From the NCBI RefSeq assembly GCF_030272615.1, contig NC_081415.1, positions 265,147,925 through 265,211,924 of the forward strand: 64,000 bases of DNA, written 5' to 3'. Both the position numbers and the translations under genes were made by a program. Positions 1-10,987 of this stretch are shown here, one piece after another. Under the pieces are notes generated by a model. That model saw only the letters and a program-made list of their open reading frames with translations, made no database searches and was not told the DNA's origin. The DNA comes from Cryptomeria japonica (lineage: Eukaryota; Streptophyta; Pinopsida; Cupressales; Cupressaceae). How positions within the stretch are numbered: the first letter of the stretch is position 1; each line of letters starts with the position of its first letter.

Positions 1-740
1 AAGTTGAAGAATATCAAACTTGAAGATGATCTGAAGACTGCACAGGAATTCATTCAAGGACTTCAAGAAAATCTCACTATTGCTAGAAACAAAAGAAGAG
101 AACTTCATGAGAAGATGCAAAGTGATGATGATGAAAATGAAACTCTTAATGACCACATGAACAAGTTGAGACAAGAAAATAGTGCTATGAGGAATGAGAT
201 GCAAGATATGACTGAGGTTTTGTAAAGATATTGAGGACAAAAAGAAGAATGAAGATGACTTGACTAGGAGACTCAATGATGCTGGAACTGAAAAATGTAA
301 GACTTAATCATGAAAATGATATGTTGAAGACATATTTGATTCACATGGAACATGACAAAACTAAACTTATGAGGCATAAGGGAATTTTGGAAAATGGGCT
401 GGCTACTGCAAATCAACACTAAGAGAAATTCAAGAAAAGTTCAAAGGAACTTGATAACATGCTAAAAAATCAGAGACCTGATGGAGACACTAATGGACTT
501 GGATTTGAAGTTGGTGAAAGCTCCGGTATTGAAAACAATCATGATCACAGTAAACCGGTAAGACAACCTAATGCTTAAAAATTTAATGGGAAATGCTTTA
601 ACTGTAACAAGTATAGTCATAAAGCAAATCAGTGTAGATCTAGAAACTATCGGAACACTAATGCACCCACTGGTCAATACTCCAAATGCAACAAAATTGG
701 TCATAATTTAGAAAACTGCAGAATGAATGTAAGATGTTAT
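1..740 (+). pseudogene. E0 gag, coiled-coil and zinc-knuckle part (decayed)
   Basis: The first 225 bases encode a charged, heptad-like coiled coil rich in Glu, Lys, Asn and Asp. The frame then breaks, but the same type of sequence continues (DDLTRRLNDAGTEK in another frame). From about 595 a zinc knuckle is readable, CFNCNKYSHKANQC (CX2CX4HX4C). A second, CSKCN-like knuckle without its first Cys (KCNKIGHNLENC) follows at about 685-720. A coiled coil followed by several CCHC knuckles is typical of copia/Sirevirus Gag, the capsid/nucleocapsid protein that binds element RNA. The reading frame ends at the insertion point of E1, inside a third knuckle (RCY..). Frameshifts and stops make it non-functional. 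Confidence 0.8.
736..740. repeat. Target-site duplication GTTAT, left copy (E1)
   Basis: GTTAT lies directly before the E1 LTR and is repeated at 25683-25687 directly after the other LTR. Removing E1 and one copy rejoins the gag zinc knuckle of E0 in frame. Confidence 0.95.
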
Positions 741-2184
741 TATATGCGGGAAAAGCGAGTCGATAGAACTTAAAATGTGAAAAATGAAGCCCAAGGAGCC
801 TTGCTCACACACCCACAGGACTTCTTAGTGCAAGCTATGGAGTCATGAAGTATGGCTCAGCTTCCCAAGGTTGGTTCCATGGTTCTCTATCTCACAAGGT
901 CTCTCAAACCAATTTCTTAGCTCTCAGATCACTGAGCAAGGTGGTTTAGGGATGACAAATGCAAGAACGAGGGATGCTTTGGTTGATTTTAAGATGAAAT
1001 GCATCCTAAACTATGCATGATCCTATAAATGCAATAAAATAGATTATAAGATGACAAGATTAGTAGCAAGACTATCCTAGCATGATATACTAGTCTATGA
1101 TTTAAGCTAAATGATAAAGAAAATACTCTAAACATGCATATTTAGATTAATTCCTATTGAAAAGAGAGGCTAAATGATGAGCACAAATGATATATTAAAG
1201 ATTGGATGGATTTTAGTATAAGTATGATGCTAAAGACTTGGATGATTAAAATGGAGGAATGAGAGCTCTATTTATAGCAAAAATAGGGCAATGAATGGCC
1301 AGGATTGAAAGAGGTAATCAAGGGTTGAGTTTGAAAGTTGGGAATCCATGTTCACAATTTTCACCAATGAAATGGTGACAATTGGCAACATAGGGTTGGT
1401 TGAGAGGAGATGTAAGAAGCATTAAATGCTTGAGAAGACCTCATGGTTATTTTAAGGGGTAAGGGTTATGGTTAAGTTAGGATTACCCATTGAATAAATC
1501 TTTTACCCAAAGGATAAACTCTTGTGCAAAGGATTAAGGATAACCATGGTCAAAGCAATAAATGCTTGATGAGACCCTTGGGTTACATGGAGGTTGAGTT
1601 TAGGAAAATTCTTTAATCATGCTAGAGGGTTGAGTTAACCATTAATGGTTTAGGAGACTTTCAAAGTTAAGTGGTTGAAGCCTTTAAGGGTTTTCAAATA
1701 CTTTGAGGGTTTGAGAAGTGACTTCCTCTTGCTTAGGGATGTGACAAAGTTTAGGAAATGGGTTAGGTTAATTTAGAAGTGATTAGAAGAGTCTAGAAGG
1801 GGTTAGGAATAGGGTTTAGGAAGCAAGTGGGAGATATAGGATTTTGCAAGTGGATGAAGGGATAATAGGATTTAATTGAATAAAATGAATTTAATTCAAT
1901 TTGGTTGTAATTGGGGAAATTAAATAAATTAGATTTATTTAATTTAGGATAAACTATTTAATTAAATTTGAACTTAATTAAAAGGTGGATAGGGGATTTA
2001 ATTGAATAAAATGATTTATCCTATTAAATGGTAAAAGAGGTCTAGTGAATTTAATTAAATAAATGGAGTAATTTACTTAATTAAATAGAGGAATGCGAGT
2101 AATTCAATTAAATTGGATTTAATTAAGTAGAGAAATGAACATAAGCTATTCATTTAGGAATATGGTCATTTTTATACGTCTACA
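741..2184 (-). repeat. E1 3' LTR
   Basis: This is nearly identical over its full length to 24239-25682 and has the same length, 1444 bases. It ends in CA at 2184; the outer TG has decayed to TA at 741. A minus-strand TATA box (TATAAATA, plus-strand 1269-1276) marks the promoter. The part from about 1855 to 2160 is AT-rich, built of many TTAATTAAAT-like words. A scattering of substitutions between the LTRs indicates an old but not ancient insertion. Confidence 0.95.
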
Positions 2185-2200
2185 TTTTGCCCCTCTTTGA
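2185..2200 (-). promoter_or_regulatory. E1 polypurine tract
   Basis: Read on the minus strand, AAAGAGGGGCAAAA directly precedes the 3' LTR, the expected place for the plus-strand DNA primer. Confidence 0.8.
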
Positions 2201-2523
2201 AGTGACATGTGTGCACATGTTAATTCAAAGAAAATGATGTGTTATCGTGATTTATGATCAAATAAAATTTTTATGTTGTGCCCCAGATTTAATGTGCGAT
2301 GCCCCAGATTTGATAAACGATGTTTGATAATGCCCCCTCGGAAGATGAATAAAAAATTTGGAAAATTTTTATGTGATTTGATAATTGTGTTTGCATTGTA
2401 AAATGTTGGCTATGTGGAATGCTAAGAATTTATTCATCTCCTAATATGGATGTGTGCGAGGGTACGAGGAAGACCACGAGTGAATTACATGCTCAATCCA
2501 CTAACCCTAATTTTATTTCACCC

Positions 2524-2530
2524 TATAAAA
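2524..2530 (+). promoter_or_regulatory. TATA box of antisense PMD gene
   Basis: TATAAAA in the context CCCTATAAAAGGGG lies about 80 bases before the ATG at 2605 of the PMD gene. Spacing suits a Pol II promoter, which would fire opposite to E1. Confidence 0.6.
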
Positions 2531-2788
2531 GGGGAAAAGTGCTTTGTTTTGTCTCATTTGTGCTTGTTGACTTTGGAGAGAAAGACTTTTGGAGAGAAGA
2601 CAAAATGCCTATCTCGTATTCTACACATCAATTTGAGCGCGTTCGGAGGTATTAGAGGCCTACCGCGTATGGACCACCAGTAAGTCAACCTTTTTGACCC
2701 CCTTTTGATTTTTTATTTTGTCATTTTTGGTCATGTTTTGAATTTTGGCACGCGGTTTTTCCGGTTTAGAGCATAGGGGTCATTTTTT

Positions 2789-3260
2789 AGCGCTTATGAA
2801 AAATTTCGTAGCGCATAAGGGTATCATTTTTGGGCAGCGTCCGAAAACTTAGGGTAGCGCATAATTTTGCTAGGTTAGTGCACATATTTGCTAGTTTAGC
2901 GCATAAATGTATATTAGCGCATTAGGGACACATGGTAGCGCAAAAAGTGAAATAGGTAGCGCCTCAGGTAAACCTAGCGCATTGGGTGCATAGGGAGTCA
3001 CATGGGTAGGGGTAAGTAGCGCATAGGTTAGACCTAGCGCATAAGGTTAGATAGGTAGCGCAGCCACATGATAGATTAGCGCATGGGATAGATTTAGCAC
3101 TTAGGGTAGCTTAGATGACGCATGGGAGAAATAGCTAGTGCATAGAGTTAATCTAGCGTGTGGGGTAGATAGGATAGCGCGTGAAGAAAACAGGTTAGCA
3201 CATTGAGTCAATCTAGCGCATTGAGTCAATCTAGCGCGTAGCCAAATTTAGTTAGCGCAT
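2789..3260 (+). repeat. Dispersed TAGCGCA motif array in the PMD intron
   Basis: About a dozen exact TAGCGCA words and roughly ten one-base variants (TAGTGCA, TAGCACA, TAGCGCG, TAGCGTG) stand every 15-45 bases, mostly followed by T and then an AAGGG/TAGGG/TGGG-like stretch. The spacers are not conserved, so this is not a plain tandem repeat. The motif is in sense orientation relative to the PMD gene. Confidence 0.85.
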
Positions 3261-3509
3261 GCAGTCGCTTTTGTGAGAAAAGATGATTTTGTGAGTGAGA
3301 AAAATTGATAGGATAAGGTCAGTTTTGCTGGGATAGGTGTAAAATATTTTGTTTCTGTGTTTGCTGTCATGGTTTTGATAGTTTGTCCAATATAAGTGCT
3401 GATATAACTTGGTTTGATTTGTGATTTTTTAAGTTATTCATAGATATCGATGTGGATTTGATATAAACTTGATTTGATTTGCATTGTTTCAAGTTAATAT
3501 ATGTGGAGC

Positions 3510-3685
3510 CTGATTTGTGTTACAAGATGATATGATTGTGGAACTTGAGTTGTTTTACAAGTTGATATGGGTTGGAAACTTGAGTTGTGTTACAAGTTGA
3601 TGTGATGTGGGGACTTGAGTTGTGTTACAAGTTTGATATGGTTTTTGAAAACTTGAGTTGTGTTACAAGTTGATATGGATAGATA
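3510..3685 (+). repeat. Tandem repeat, about 40 bp, in the PMD intron
   Basis: The phrase ACTTGAGTTGTGTTACAAGT and close variants recur about five times with spacers containing TGATATGG, at a period near 40 bases. No coding role. Confidence 0.8.
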
Positions 3686-5770
3686 TGATGTGATTTTGAT
3701 TTTGATATCTATGTTTTGATGAGGAAACTGATATTGGACTTGTTTTGCTATTTGACAGGAGCGATTGGGAGTGGTTCAGTCACGTGAGTGGTTCCCAAGA
3801 CCATGGGCATTGATACCATGGTTGGCACATATTGATCTAGACATTATTGAGAGAAGCGGTCTGTCTTCCCTATTGGATATGCCTCGATTTACTGTGAACC
3901 GAGGTTTACTTACAACGCTTGCAGAGAGATGGCATAGTGACATGAACACCTTCCACTTTGCCATAGGGGAGATGACAGTGACCCCAGAGGATTGTTACCG
4001 GATCCTGCGCATACTTGTAGTAGGTGCACTACTACCTTATGAGCAGTCAGAGGAGGGCGGGACAGAGGCACTTCGCCGAATTTTTCATGATGATACGATG
4101 TGCGGATATGAGATTCCATGGCAAGAGTTTCTGGATTTGGACTATGCGCCTCTTCCATCGGTATTGGTAGGGTTTGTAGGTGGTTTTCTATGTCCCGACC
4201 GTAGGTTGAAGGGACTATCTATGGGATGGGGACTAGTGTTGGAGGAGATGGTGACATAGGGCCCCAGGTTCGCATGGGGATCGACTATGCTAACCCATTT
4301 GTACAAGGACTTGCATGAGGTAGTATACCTGAGTTACGATAGTTTGTCAGCTGGCGTTACACTTCTACAGGTATGGTGCTGGGAGCACATTCTTGTAGCT
4401 AGGCCACTGGTGGATAGAGATAGGCCTGTTGGACGTGCCTATGTATATGGATACAGGGGGTTAGTTGTCCAGCAGAAGCTGGGCAAGCTGGAGCATTGGA
4501 GGAGGGTATTGGATGACATTGATATGGTCGTATGGCGACCATACATAGGTTGCAAGGTTTGGGCTGAGGATGGGTTGGAGATGCCATATGTCTTCATGAC
4601 CTGATTTTTGATAGGGCGGACCCCTTTTGTGATCGAGAAATTTTTGGTTACGAGAGTTTTGCGGCAGTTTGGTCGATAGCAGGGGATACCACAGGGGACC
4701 TGTTTGTATGCGCACCGGAGGCAGGGCATACTAGATTGGGGTCCAACTATTGACAGTGCAGTGACTGTAGAGGATTTTGTGTAGTTAGCAGACCGGATAT
4801 GGGGCCATGCCTCAAAGATTTTGGATGCTGGGATGATGAATGAGTTTGCTAGATTGTTTGTAGCTCGTGCCGTGGTGAGGATATCGGATCCAGCAGAGAT
4901 GTGACCCACTTTTGATGATGATGAGGATGAGGGAGGGGGAGATGGGGATGAGGGAGGAGGTGGAGGAGGTCGGGGTAGGAGAGGAGACAGAGGTAGAGAT
5001 AGGGGTGACAGAGGGGTGGATAGAGCAATTCGACGAGTTATGATGGATAGAGGTAGAGGAGGTTTGACTATTAGAGTAGGGGGTGAGGGGATGGTAGGAG
5101 AGGTGATAGCAGCAGTGGGAGGGACTGATGAGGTGAGATGACCAGCCTAGAGGAGGAGGACTGATGTGCTACCTCCACCAGCACCGAGGATAGGTAGAGG
5201 GATAGGGGGTACCCCTTCATAGGTGCCCCTACGGGTCCAGATTCTGACTCATGTGGAGGATGCCTAGATTAGGACCCTACAAGTGATAGTGCAGCAGCTG
5301 CAGACACAATTATTAGCGCATCAGCATCAGATTACATAGCTGACCACCGAGCGCAACACTAAGATAGAGCGGCAAGGTCGAGCAGAGGAGATCGCAACGA
5401 GCACGCAGAGAGTAGTAGCAGGTGGTCCGATGAGGGACACCTTGAGAGAGCTGGCTTTGAGAGCCTAGGAGGCAAAGTACTACTGTCGACATTATGAGGC
5501 TGTGGTGCCTAGGGAGCACCGAGTGCAGAGTTTTATGTAGTCGAGATTGAGTCGATCTCGAGAGACTGGATCACGGTTAGAGAGCAGAGGTGTGACAGGG
5601 CCACCGAGACATTATCCACCTGGAGATCCAGGGGCTAGGACTTCTGCGGCGAGACCGTCTCCTTCAAGAGATAGTCATACTTGAAGAACGATGTCTCTGT
5701 TTGTATTTTTGATCATTGTTTTTGGTTGTACGGGGCACAGACATGACAGATATTGTACATTTTGATCATT

Positions 5771-5796
5771 TTATATATATATATATATATATATAT
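5771..5796. repeat. TA microsatellite, left part (E2 target)
   Basis: A short (TA)n tract follows the PMD gene and stops exactly at the E2 LTR. It resumes at 12200 on the other side. Confidence 0.9.
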
Positions 5797-7066
5797 TGTA
5801 AAGCGAAAAATTGCGAGCGAACCCTAGTTGCTCTCCCCTCTTCCAACTCCAAGGAGAGAGAAGGGAGGTTACTAGGGTTGACGGTTTTCACTTAGGGGAG
5901 ACTTTACATTCAAAAGAGGGGTTGAAACCCACAAGATCCAATCCCACGCAATGTAAGATTGGATTCTAAATGTGTTTCAAGGGTTAAGACAGCAAGGCTA
6001 CCCTCTTTTGTAAAGAATGTGGATAGAATGATTAAGCTAGGAATGCATAGAAAGTGAGAAAGATTCACTTATAAACTGAGATAGGGATATAGGATGAAGC
6101 TGCAGACCTGGAATTAGCAGTAAAATGTCGAGACGACGCTGTCCTGCAAATTTGAGCAAAAGTTGACGGGACGATGGCACCCGGCGTGCACACGGTCCTC
6201 CGAAAAATCCGCGAAACGAAGGGGGATCTGTTCGTCTCTGCACAAGGATTCCAGATCTTCAATTACAGCTGCGTACCTGCAACCTACACACAGAAAAGCG
6301 AAGACGATTCAGGGGTTAGGGATTAGGGGTTTGCCCTTAGGTCAAACCCCAATTTTGGAATTAACCAAGAAATGAGAAATGCTGTAAATGTAAATGATTG
6401 TAATGTAAAACAAGTACTAGTACCTTGTTGTAAGGATGTTTGTATCCTTATATGCGAAGGTATAGATGTTGTTGTATGTTGTATGTTGTATGTTGTATGT
6501 TGTAAGTGATCTCCTCTTCAATGGTTGAATCCTTGTCTTGAATGCAACACTTAGCCTTGAATGGAGACTTAGAATGATCAATTGCTTGAAGGAATGCTTG
6601 AATGCTTGAATGCTTGAATGTTTGAGTATCGCTTCTGCCTTTTTTCCATCTATCCAAATGAGAGAGGAAAATGTAGTTTATATACTTGCCAATTAGGGTT
6701 AATAGACTGATTTTCCTGACCTTAGGCCGACCAGGAAATGTTATTTTCCAATTTGCAAACAAAAAGACCCGAAGCCCCATAGGAGACCGGGCCCAAAATA
6801 GGGCCAGGGACCAGGGCACTGGGCGCCATGGTCCTGGGGGACCAGGGCGCTGGGCACCCTGGTTCTGAAGGACTAGGGCACTGGGCGCTCTGGTCCCACC
6901 TCCCGGGACAACAGGGTGCAAGGAGGGATTAGGCAGGGTGCTGGAAAAATGCAGTTTTTGATGTCGTGGACAAGTTTCAGGGTCTCCATTCAGGTTTCGT
7001 GTTGCGTCACCATCGTGAAGACCGAAATGCAGTCGAAATTGCAAGTGTCAGAATTTTAGGACGCCA
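5797..7066 (-). repeat. E2 3' LTR
   Basis: 1270 bases, matching 11009-12199. A minus-strand TATA box (TATATAAA, plus-strand 6677-6684) is present. It has about three units of a GC-rich repeat around GGGACCAGGGCGCTGGGC at 6800-6900 where the other LTR has one, which explains the 79-base length difference. It contains one copy of the shared palindromic module at 6167-6197. Confidence 0.9.
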
Positions 7067-9828
7067 AGTCCATCATGACGATGAGGTATAGGTCTACTTT
7101 TAGGAAGTTTATTAGGCATAGACATAGTCACATCCATAGGGACGTGTTGGGAATCTTCTTGAGGAAAGACATTAGTTTTATCTTTCAAAGGAAGAACTTC
7201 CTTCTCAAGAATGATAGGAATATCAAGTTTGGGTGTTCTAGGTTCACTTAGAGATAGGATCATATCTGTTTTCCACTTTTGATAAGATTTGAAAAGATGA
7301 TCACTTCGCAGAGGAAGAGATTGGAATTGTTTAGGCCAAAAATAATCAATAGGGACGCTAGAAGTTCTTTCAGCTGATTTAAATAGACTATGATTAACAG
7401 TAACAACTTCACCATTATGGGGAAATTTCAAACACTTGTGAATAGGAGAAGCAATAACTTTCATGGAAGATAGCCAAGGATAGCCAAGCTTCACACGAAA
7501 TTGTTCAGATGAAGGAATAATAGCAAAGTTTACATCAAGGGATTTGTTATGGACCTCAATAGGTAATGTAATAGAACCAATTGCAGGAGAAGAAAATGCA
7601 TCAAATAATTTCACAATCACATCTGTTTTGTCATAGATCACTTGATTCAATTGCAAAGTAAAAAGAAATTCTTCAGTAATAACATTAACCATGCACGAAG
7701 GATCAATAAGCACTCCACGGCAAGGTGTATTCTTGACTTTTGCAACTATATATAAAGGACCATCAGGTGCCCTGATAGTTTCACTAGAATCAAATGTGAT
7801 GGAAGGTTCTTTAGGGTTTTCTTGCTGCTCTACAAAGTTAATCACATTCGGAGTCATAGACACAAGACCATCAGATGAGAAAGAGGAATCATTAGCCTCA
7901 ATCGCATTAGAGGTATGAGAAGGTAATGGATCAGTAAAAATCTGAAGATTTTGGTTAGGAGGAGCTACAGATGTGTTGCCTTTATCATTCACTCCTGAAA
8001 TAGAGATAGTATTATTATCAATCAAATCTTGAATTTTACCCTTTAAAGCAAAACATTTTTCAGTATCATGCCCAGGTTGACGATGAAATTGACAAAAAGA
8101 TTTGTTATCAAAATAAGGTGAATTAATCTTTGCAGGATCAATTTGCCTTACAGGAGGAAGAGTAAGCACATTTTGTTCCAACAACTTATTCATAATACTA
8201 TGTAATGGTTCATTCAAAGGAGTAAACTTTCTTTCTTTCTTGAAAAACTTAGAAATAGGAGGCACACCTGATGCTGCATTCACATTGTTGTTGATGATGT
8301 TTTCATTGAATTTGATGGAATCTCTGTTCGGTTTAAACTTTCCAAATGGTTGTTGACTACTATCACCCTTATCACTCGGAGCCATAGGATGTGATTGTTC
8401 CATTTGACTCACAGTCAGTTGATAATTGTGAAGAGTTGCACACAACTGGTGGAAAGAAGTAAACTCAGAAAACAGAAGTTTGTCTCGAATATCTTTTTGT
8501 AAATTAGAAATAAAGATTCTTTGAATATCATTGTCAGGCACTGGAAAAGAAATTTGAGCATACAAATGCTTATATCTACCAATGAAATCAGTCACTTTTT
8601 CTTTAACACCTTGTTTACAATGCATTAAATCAATCAAAGTAACTTTAGGACTTATATTGTTTTGAAATTGTTGAATGAAAGCATTTGCAAGTTGTTCGAA
8701 AGAAGTAATAGAATAAGAAGGCAACGAGCAATACCATTGTAGGGCTTTGTCTCTTAATGTTCTAGTAAACAGTTTTGCAAGCAACCTTTGGTCATAAGCA
8801 AAATCGGTACATATCGTTTGAAAAGTCTTAACATGTGTTAGAGGATCACCTTTACCATTATAAAGCTCCAAATGCGGGATTTCAACATGTTTAGGAGGGA
8901 TAGCTCGAACAATGTCAAGAGAAAGTGGGCTCGCAACATCAAATGTGGGCACACTAAACTTAGATTGATTCATAGAGGCAATTTGTTGCTGTAAAGAAGA
9001 GATAGTTTGTGCAAGGTTGTTAATGGTCGCTTCAGTCGAAGAATTCATATTAGATGTGTTAGATTGAGATGGAGGTGTTATGTTATTGAAAGAAGGTAAA
9101 GAGTAAGGTGGCGGGACACTATGATAGTTAATCATAGGAGATGATTGGAAAGGAGGAACACTACAAGGAGGAATGGAATGGTTGAATGAATTGCCCCCTT
9201 GCGTCATGTTCATTTGTGGAGATGTAATAGGAACACTTATTGAAGGAATGGATGAAGAAGTCAGATTGAATGAAGGAAGAGGGTTGATTAAAGAGGAAGG
9301 ATTGCCCCCATGACTAGTGATCATAGGCGGAATATCTTGTATTGAAGTAGTCATTATGTTTGATGTAAAGGTAGGTATGCTAGCAATAGAAGTTGTCAAA
9401 GGAATAGAATGATTGACTTGAGTAGGAGGTTGTGTATAACCTAAAGTTTCGGCACAACTCTTCATAGGCATCACATTCGAATCCACAATGTGTGCAATAC
9501 CACGCAAAATATCAATTCCATTCTTATCACTTTGAAGCATATGTTTTAGACCCTCAATTAAAGGAAGAGCTTGACTATCGGGGTATTCTTGAGACATCCA
9601 TTGTCGAAAATCATCAAATTGGTTATCCAATTTCGCAAGTTGTTCTACAGAAACCTCATGGAGAGCTTCTTCGTCATTAGGAGGATTAGAGGAATTACCC
9701 ATGTCCTGGTTAAAAAGGCTATTCAAATTAGGTTCCATCTCCTCGGTAATTAAACCTTGGAAAGACTTAATTCTAAGGCTTCGTCTAACGGGAATGGTGT
9801 AAGTAGGGCTTATTGTTGTAAAACTCAT
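7048..9828 (-). CDS. E2 Gag-protease polyprotein (intact, 926 aa)
   Basis: One unbroken frame. The N-terminal 290 residues are low-complexity (Pro, Ser, Asn, Thr). Residues about 310-475 match the retrotransposon Gag capsid fold (LYNGKGDPLTHVKTF, LRDKALQWYCSLP, SFEQLANAFIQQF). At about 579 a CX2HX4HX4C knuckle (CQFHRQPGHDTEKC) is the variant also seen in E1. A retropepsin-like domain follows at about 690-810 with LIDPSC where an active enzyme has D-S/T/G-G, and LGYPWL for the usual LGRPW, so proteolysis is doubtful. The C-terminus (PHRHDGLGVLKF) runs into the 3' LTR. Gag would form particles and package E2 RNA; polymerase must come from another element. The start is the first ATG of the frame. 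Confidence 0.9.
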   Translation of the reverse strand: MSFTTISPTYTIPVRRSLRIKSFQGLITEEMEPNLNSLFNQDMGNSSNPPNDEEALHEVSVEQLAKLDNQFDDFRQWMSQEYPDSQALPLIEGLKHMLQSDKNGIDILRGIAHIVDSNVMPMKSCAETLGYTQPPTQVNHSIPLTTSIASIPTFTSNIMTTSIQDIPPMITSHGGNPSSLINPLPSFNLTSSSIPSISVPITSPQMNMTQGGNSFNHSIPPCSVPPFQSSPMINYHSVPPPYSLPSFNNITPPSQSNTSNMNSSTEATINNLAQTISSLQQQIASMNQSKFSVPTFDVASPLSLDIVRAIPPKHVEIPHLELYNGKGDPLTHVKTFQTICTDFAYDQRLLAKLFTRTLRDKALQWYCSLPSYSITSFEQLANAFIQQFQNNISPKVTLIDLMHCKQGVKEKVTDFIGRYKHLYAQISFPVPDNDIQRIFISNLQKDIRDKLLFSEFTSFHQLCATLHNYQLTVSQMEQSHPMAPSDKGDSSQQPFGKFKPNRDSIKFNENIINNNVNAASGVPPISKFFKKERKFTPLNEPLHSIMNKLLEQNVLTLPPVRQIDPAKINSPYFDNKSFCQFHRQPGHDTEKCFALKGKIQDLIDNNTISISGVNDKGNTSVAPPNQNLQIFTDPLPSHTSNAIEANDSSFSSDGLVSMTPNVINFVEQQENPKEPSITFDSSETIRAPDGPLYIVAKVKNTPCRGVLIDPSCMVNVITEEFLFTLQLNQVIYDKTDVIVKLFDAFSSPAIGSITLPIEVHNKSLDVNFAIIPSSEQFRVKLGYPWLSSMKVIASPIHKCLKFPHNGEVVTVNHSLFKSAERTSSVPIDYFWPKQFQSLPLRSDHLFKSYQKWKTDMILSLSEPRTPKLDIPIILEKEVLPLKDKTNVFPQEDSQHVPMDVTMSMPNKLPKSRPIPHRHDGLGVLKF

Positions 9829-10987
9829 GCACTAGAAAGGGAGAGAAGATTTTGAATTTGGAGGTAGCAAATTTCAGTAAAATCAGCCAATCTTCTAGAT
9901 TTAAGCTATTAAATGCAATCACGACAATCTCCCAAAATTTGGGAAAAAATGTCAGGGACCGTGGCGCTCGAAGTGCACACGGTCCTCGCAACTTTTTTCG
10001 AAATTTACAGGGATGAAAGTTATGATGATTTTAAAGCTAATCTGAAAAAATTGAGTGATTTTATGATCTGTAGATAGGCCAAATTAAAGTTGCAATCTCA
10101 AAATTGAACCCTACCCAGATTTTCGAAAAATGCAAAATTTGAATTTTGAAAAAGAGAGGGAAACTGAAATTTTGAATTTTATGATTTTAGAGGGAATACT
10201 GAAAGCAATGCAAGTTTTGAAATTTAAAAGTTGACTCAATTTCACGCAAAATTCAATTTTGAAAGTGGAAATCAAAGTTGTTGTAATTAAGCACTTAATT
10301 TCAAAATTCACGAATTGCAAGAATTTGAATAAAGCACTGAAATTTCGAATGAATGCTAACACACTTTTCAGATTTAGGACAATAAGAACACAATTTTGAC
10401 ATAAAATTTCAATTTCAACAATTTTTGAATGATTAGAAGCCTTAATCCAAGCAATCACAAGACCAACTTTGACTGTAATTTTGAAAGTGTTAGAATTGAT
10501 AAAATCAGCCAAAATTCTGGATTTTAGCAGAAAAATACAGTAAGATCTAGCTCCCGAAATTTCAGAAAAAATGTTGGGGACGATGGCGCTCGAAGTGCAC
10601 ACGGTCCTCGCAACTTTTTTCCAAATTTTTAGGGATGAAAGATATTATGATTTTATTGTGGAATCCAAAGTTACAGCTGATTTGGAGATGTTTTGATCAG
10701 TGAAATTGTCGGACAAAGGTTGAATCAAGAGGGTTTCAAAAATTAGGGTTTTGACACTTAACCACTTAATTTTCAAAATTAAAGCAAAAATATGAATTGA
10801 TAATTTGTAATAGAAGGGCAGATCTGAAACAAGCATTAACAATTAAACATTTCGCAAGCTTAATTACTAAAAAGAAAATTTAGGGTTTTTATGCAATCAA
10901 CCTCTAAAATTTTGCAAAAGATCAAACACGGAAATGTAATCAAGGAATCCAATTTTCAGATCTAACCATGAATAATCAGAAAGGATG
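9829..10987 (-). other. E2 leader (5' untranslated region)
   Basis: AT-rich non-coding sequence between primer site and gag. It contains two copies of a palindromic module (9955-9985 and 10576-10606) flanked by matching AAATTT..AAAAA arms, so each could fold into a long hairpin. I see no ORF of note. Confidence 0.7.

Larger units (their letters stand above)
2605..5684 (+). pseudogene. Antisense plant mobile domain (PMD/MAIN-like) gene carried by E1, with one intron
   Basis: Exon 1 (2605-2679) starts at an ATG and reads to ..AYGPP; the intron is 2680-3758 (GTAAGT donor, TTTGACAG acceptor); exon 2 (3759-5684) continues in phase. Residues from HIDLDIIERSGLSSLLDMP through the GEMTVTPEDC stretch match the PMD fold found in plant MAIN-like proteins and transposable elements. 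The C-terminal half has an acidic DDDEDEGGG stretch, an Arg/Gly-rich stretch, a short coiled coil and a Pro/Ser/Arg tail. Exon 2 runs 1.9 kb with no frameshift but holds twelve in-frame stops (nine TAG, three TGA, no TAA); exon 1 has one TAG (2653). Plant PMD proteins act in gene silencing or genome stability; a role in this element is unknown. It lies between pol and the 3' LTR, opposite in strand. Confidence 0.8.

Noticed and set aside
2789-3260. TAGCGCA array as tRNA A boxes, a CRISPR array or centromeric satellite
   Set aside because: Units are too short and irregularly spaced, no paired B boxes occur, spacers are not unique fixed-length, and there is no monomer of satellite length.
6448-7044. 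198-codon minus-strand frame in the E2 LTR
   Set aside because: Lies in the LTR, low-complexity (GC-rich repeat and QHTTYNIQ-like repeats), disrupted in the other LTR.
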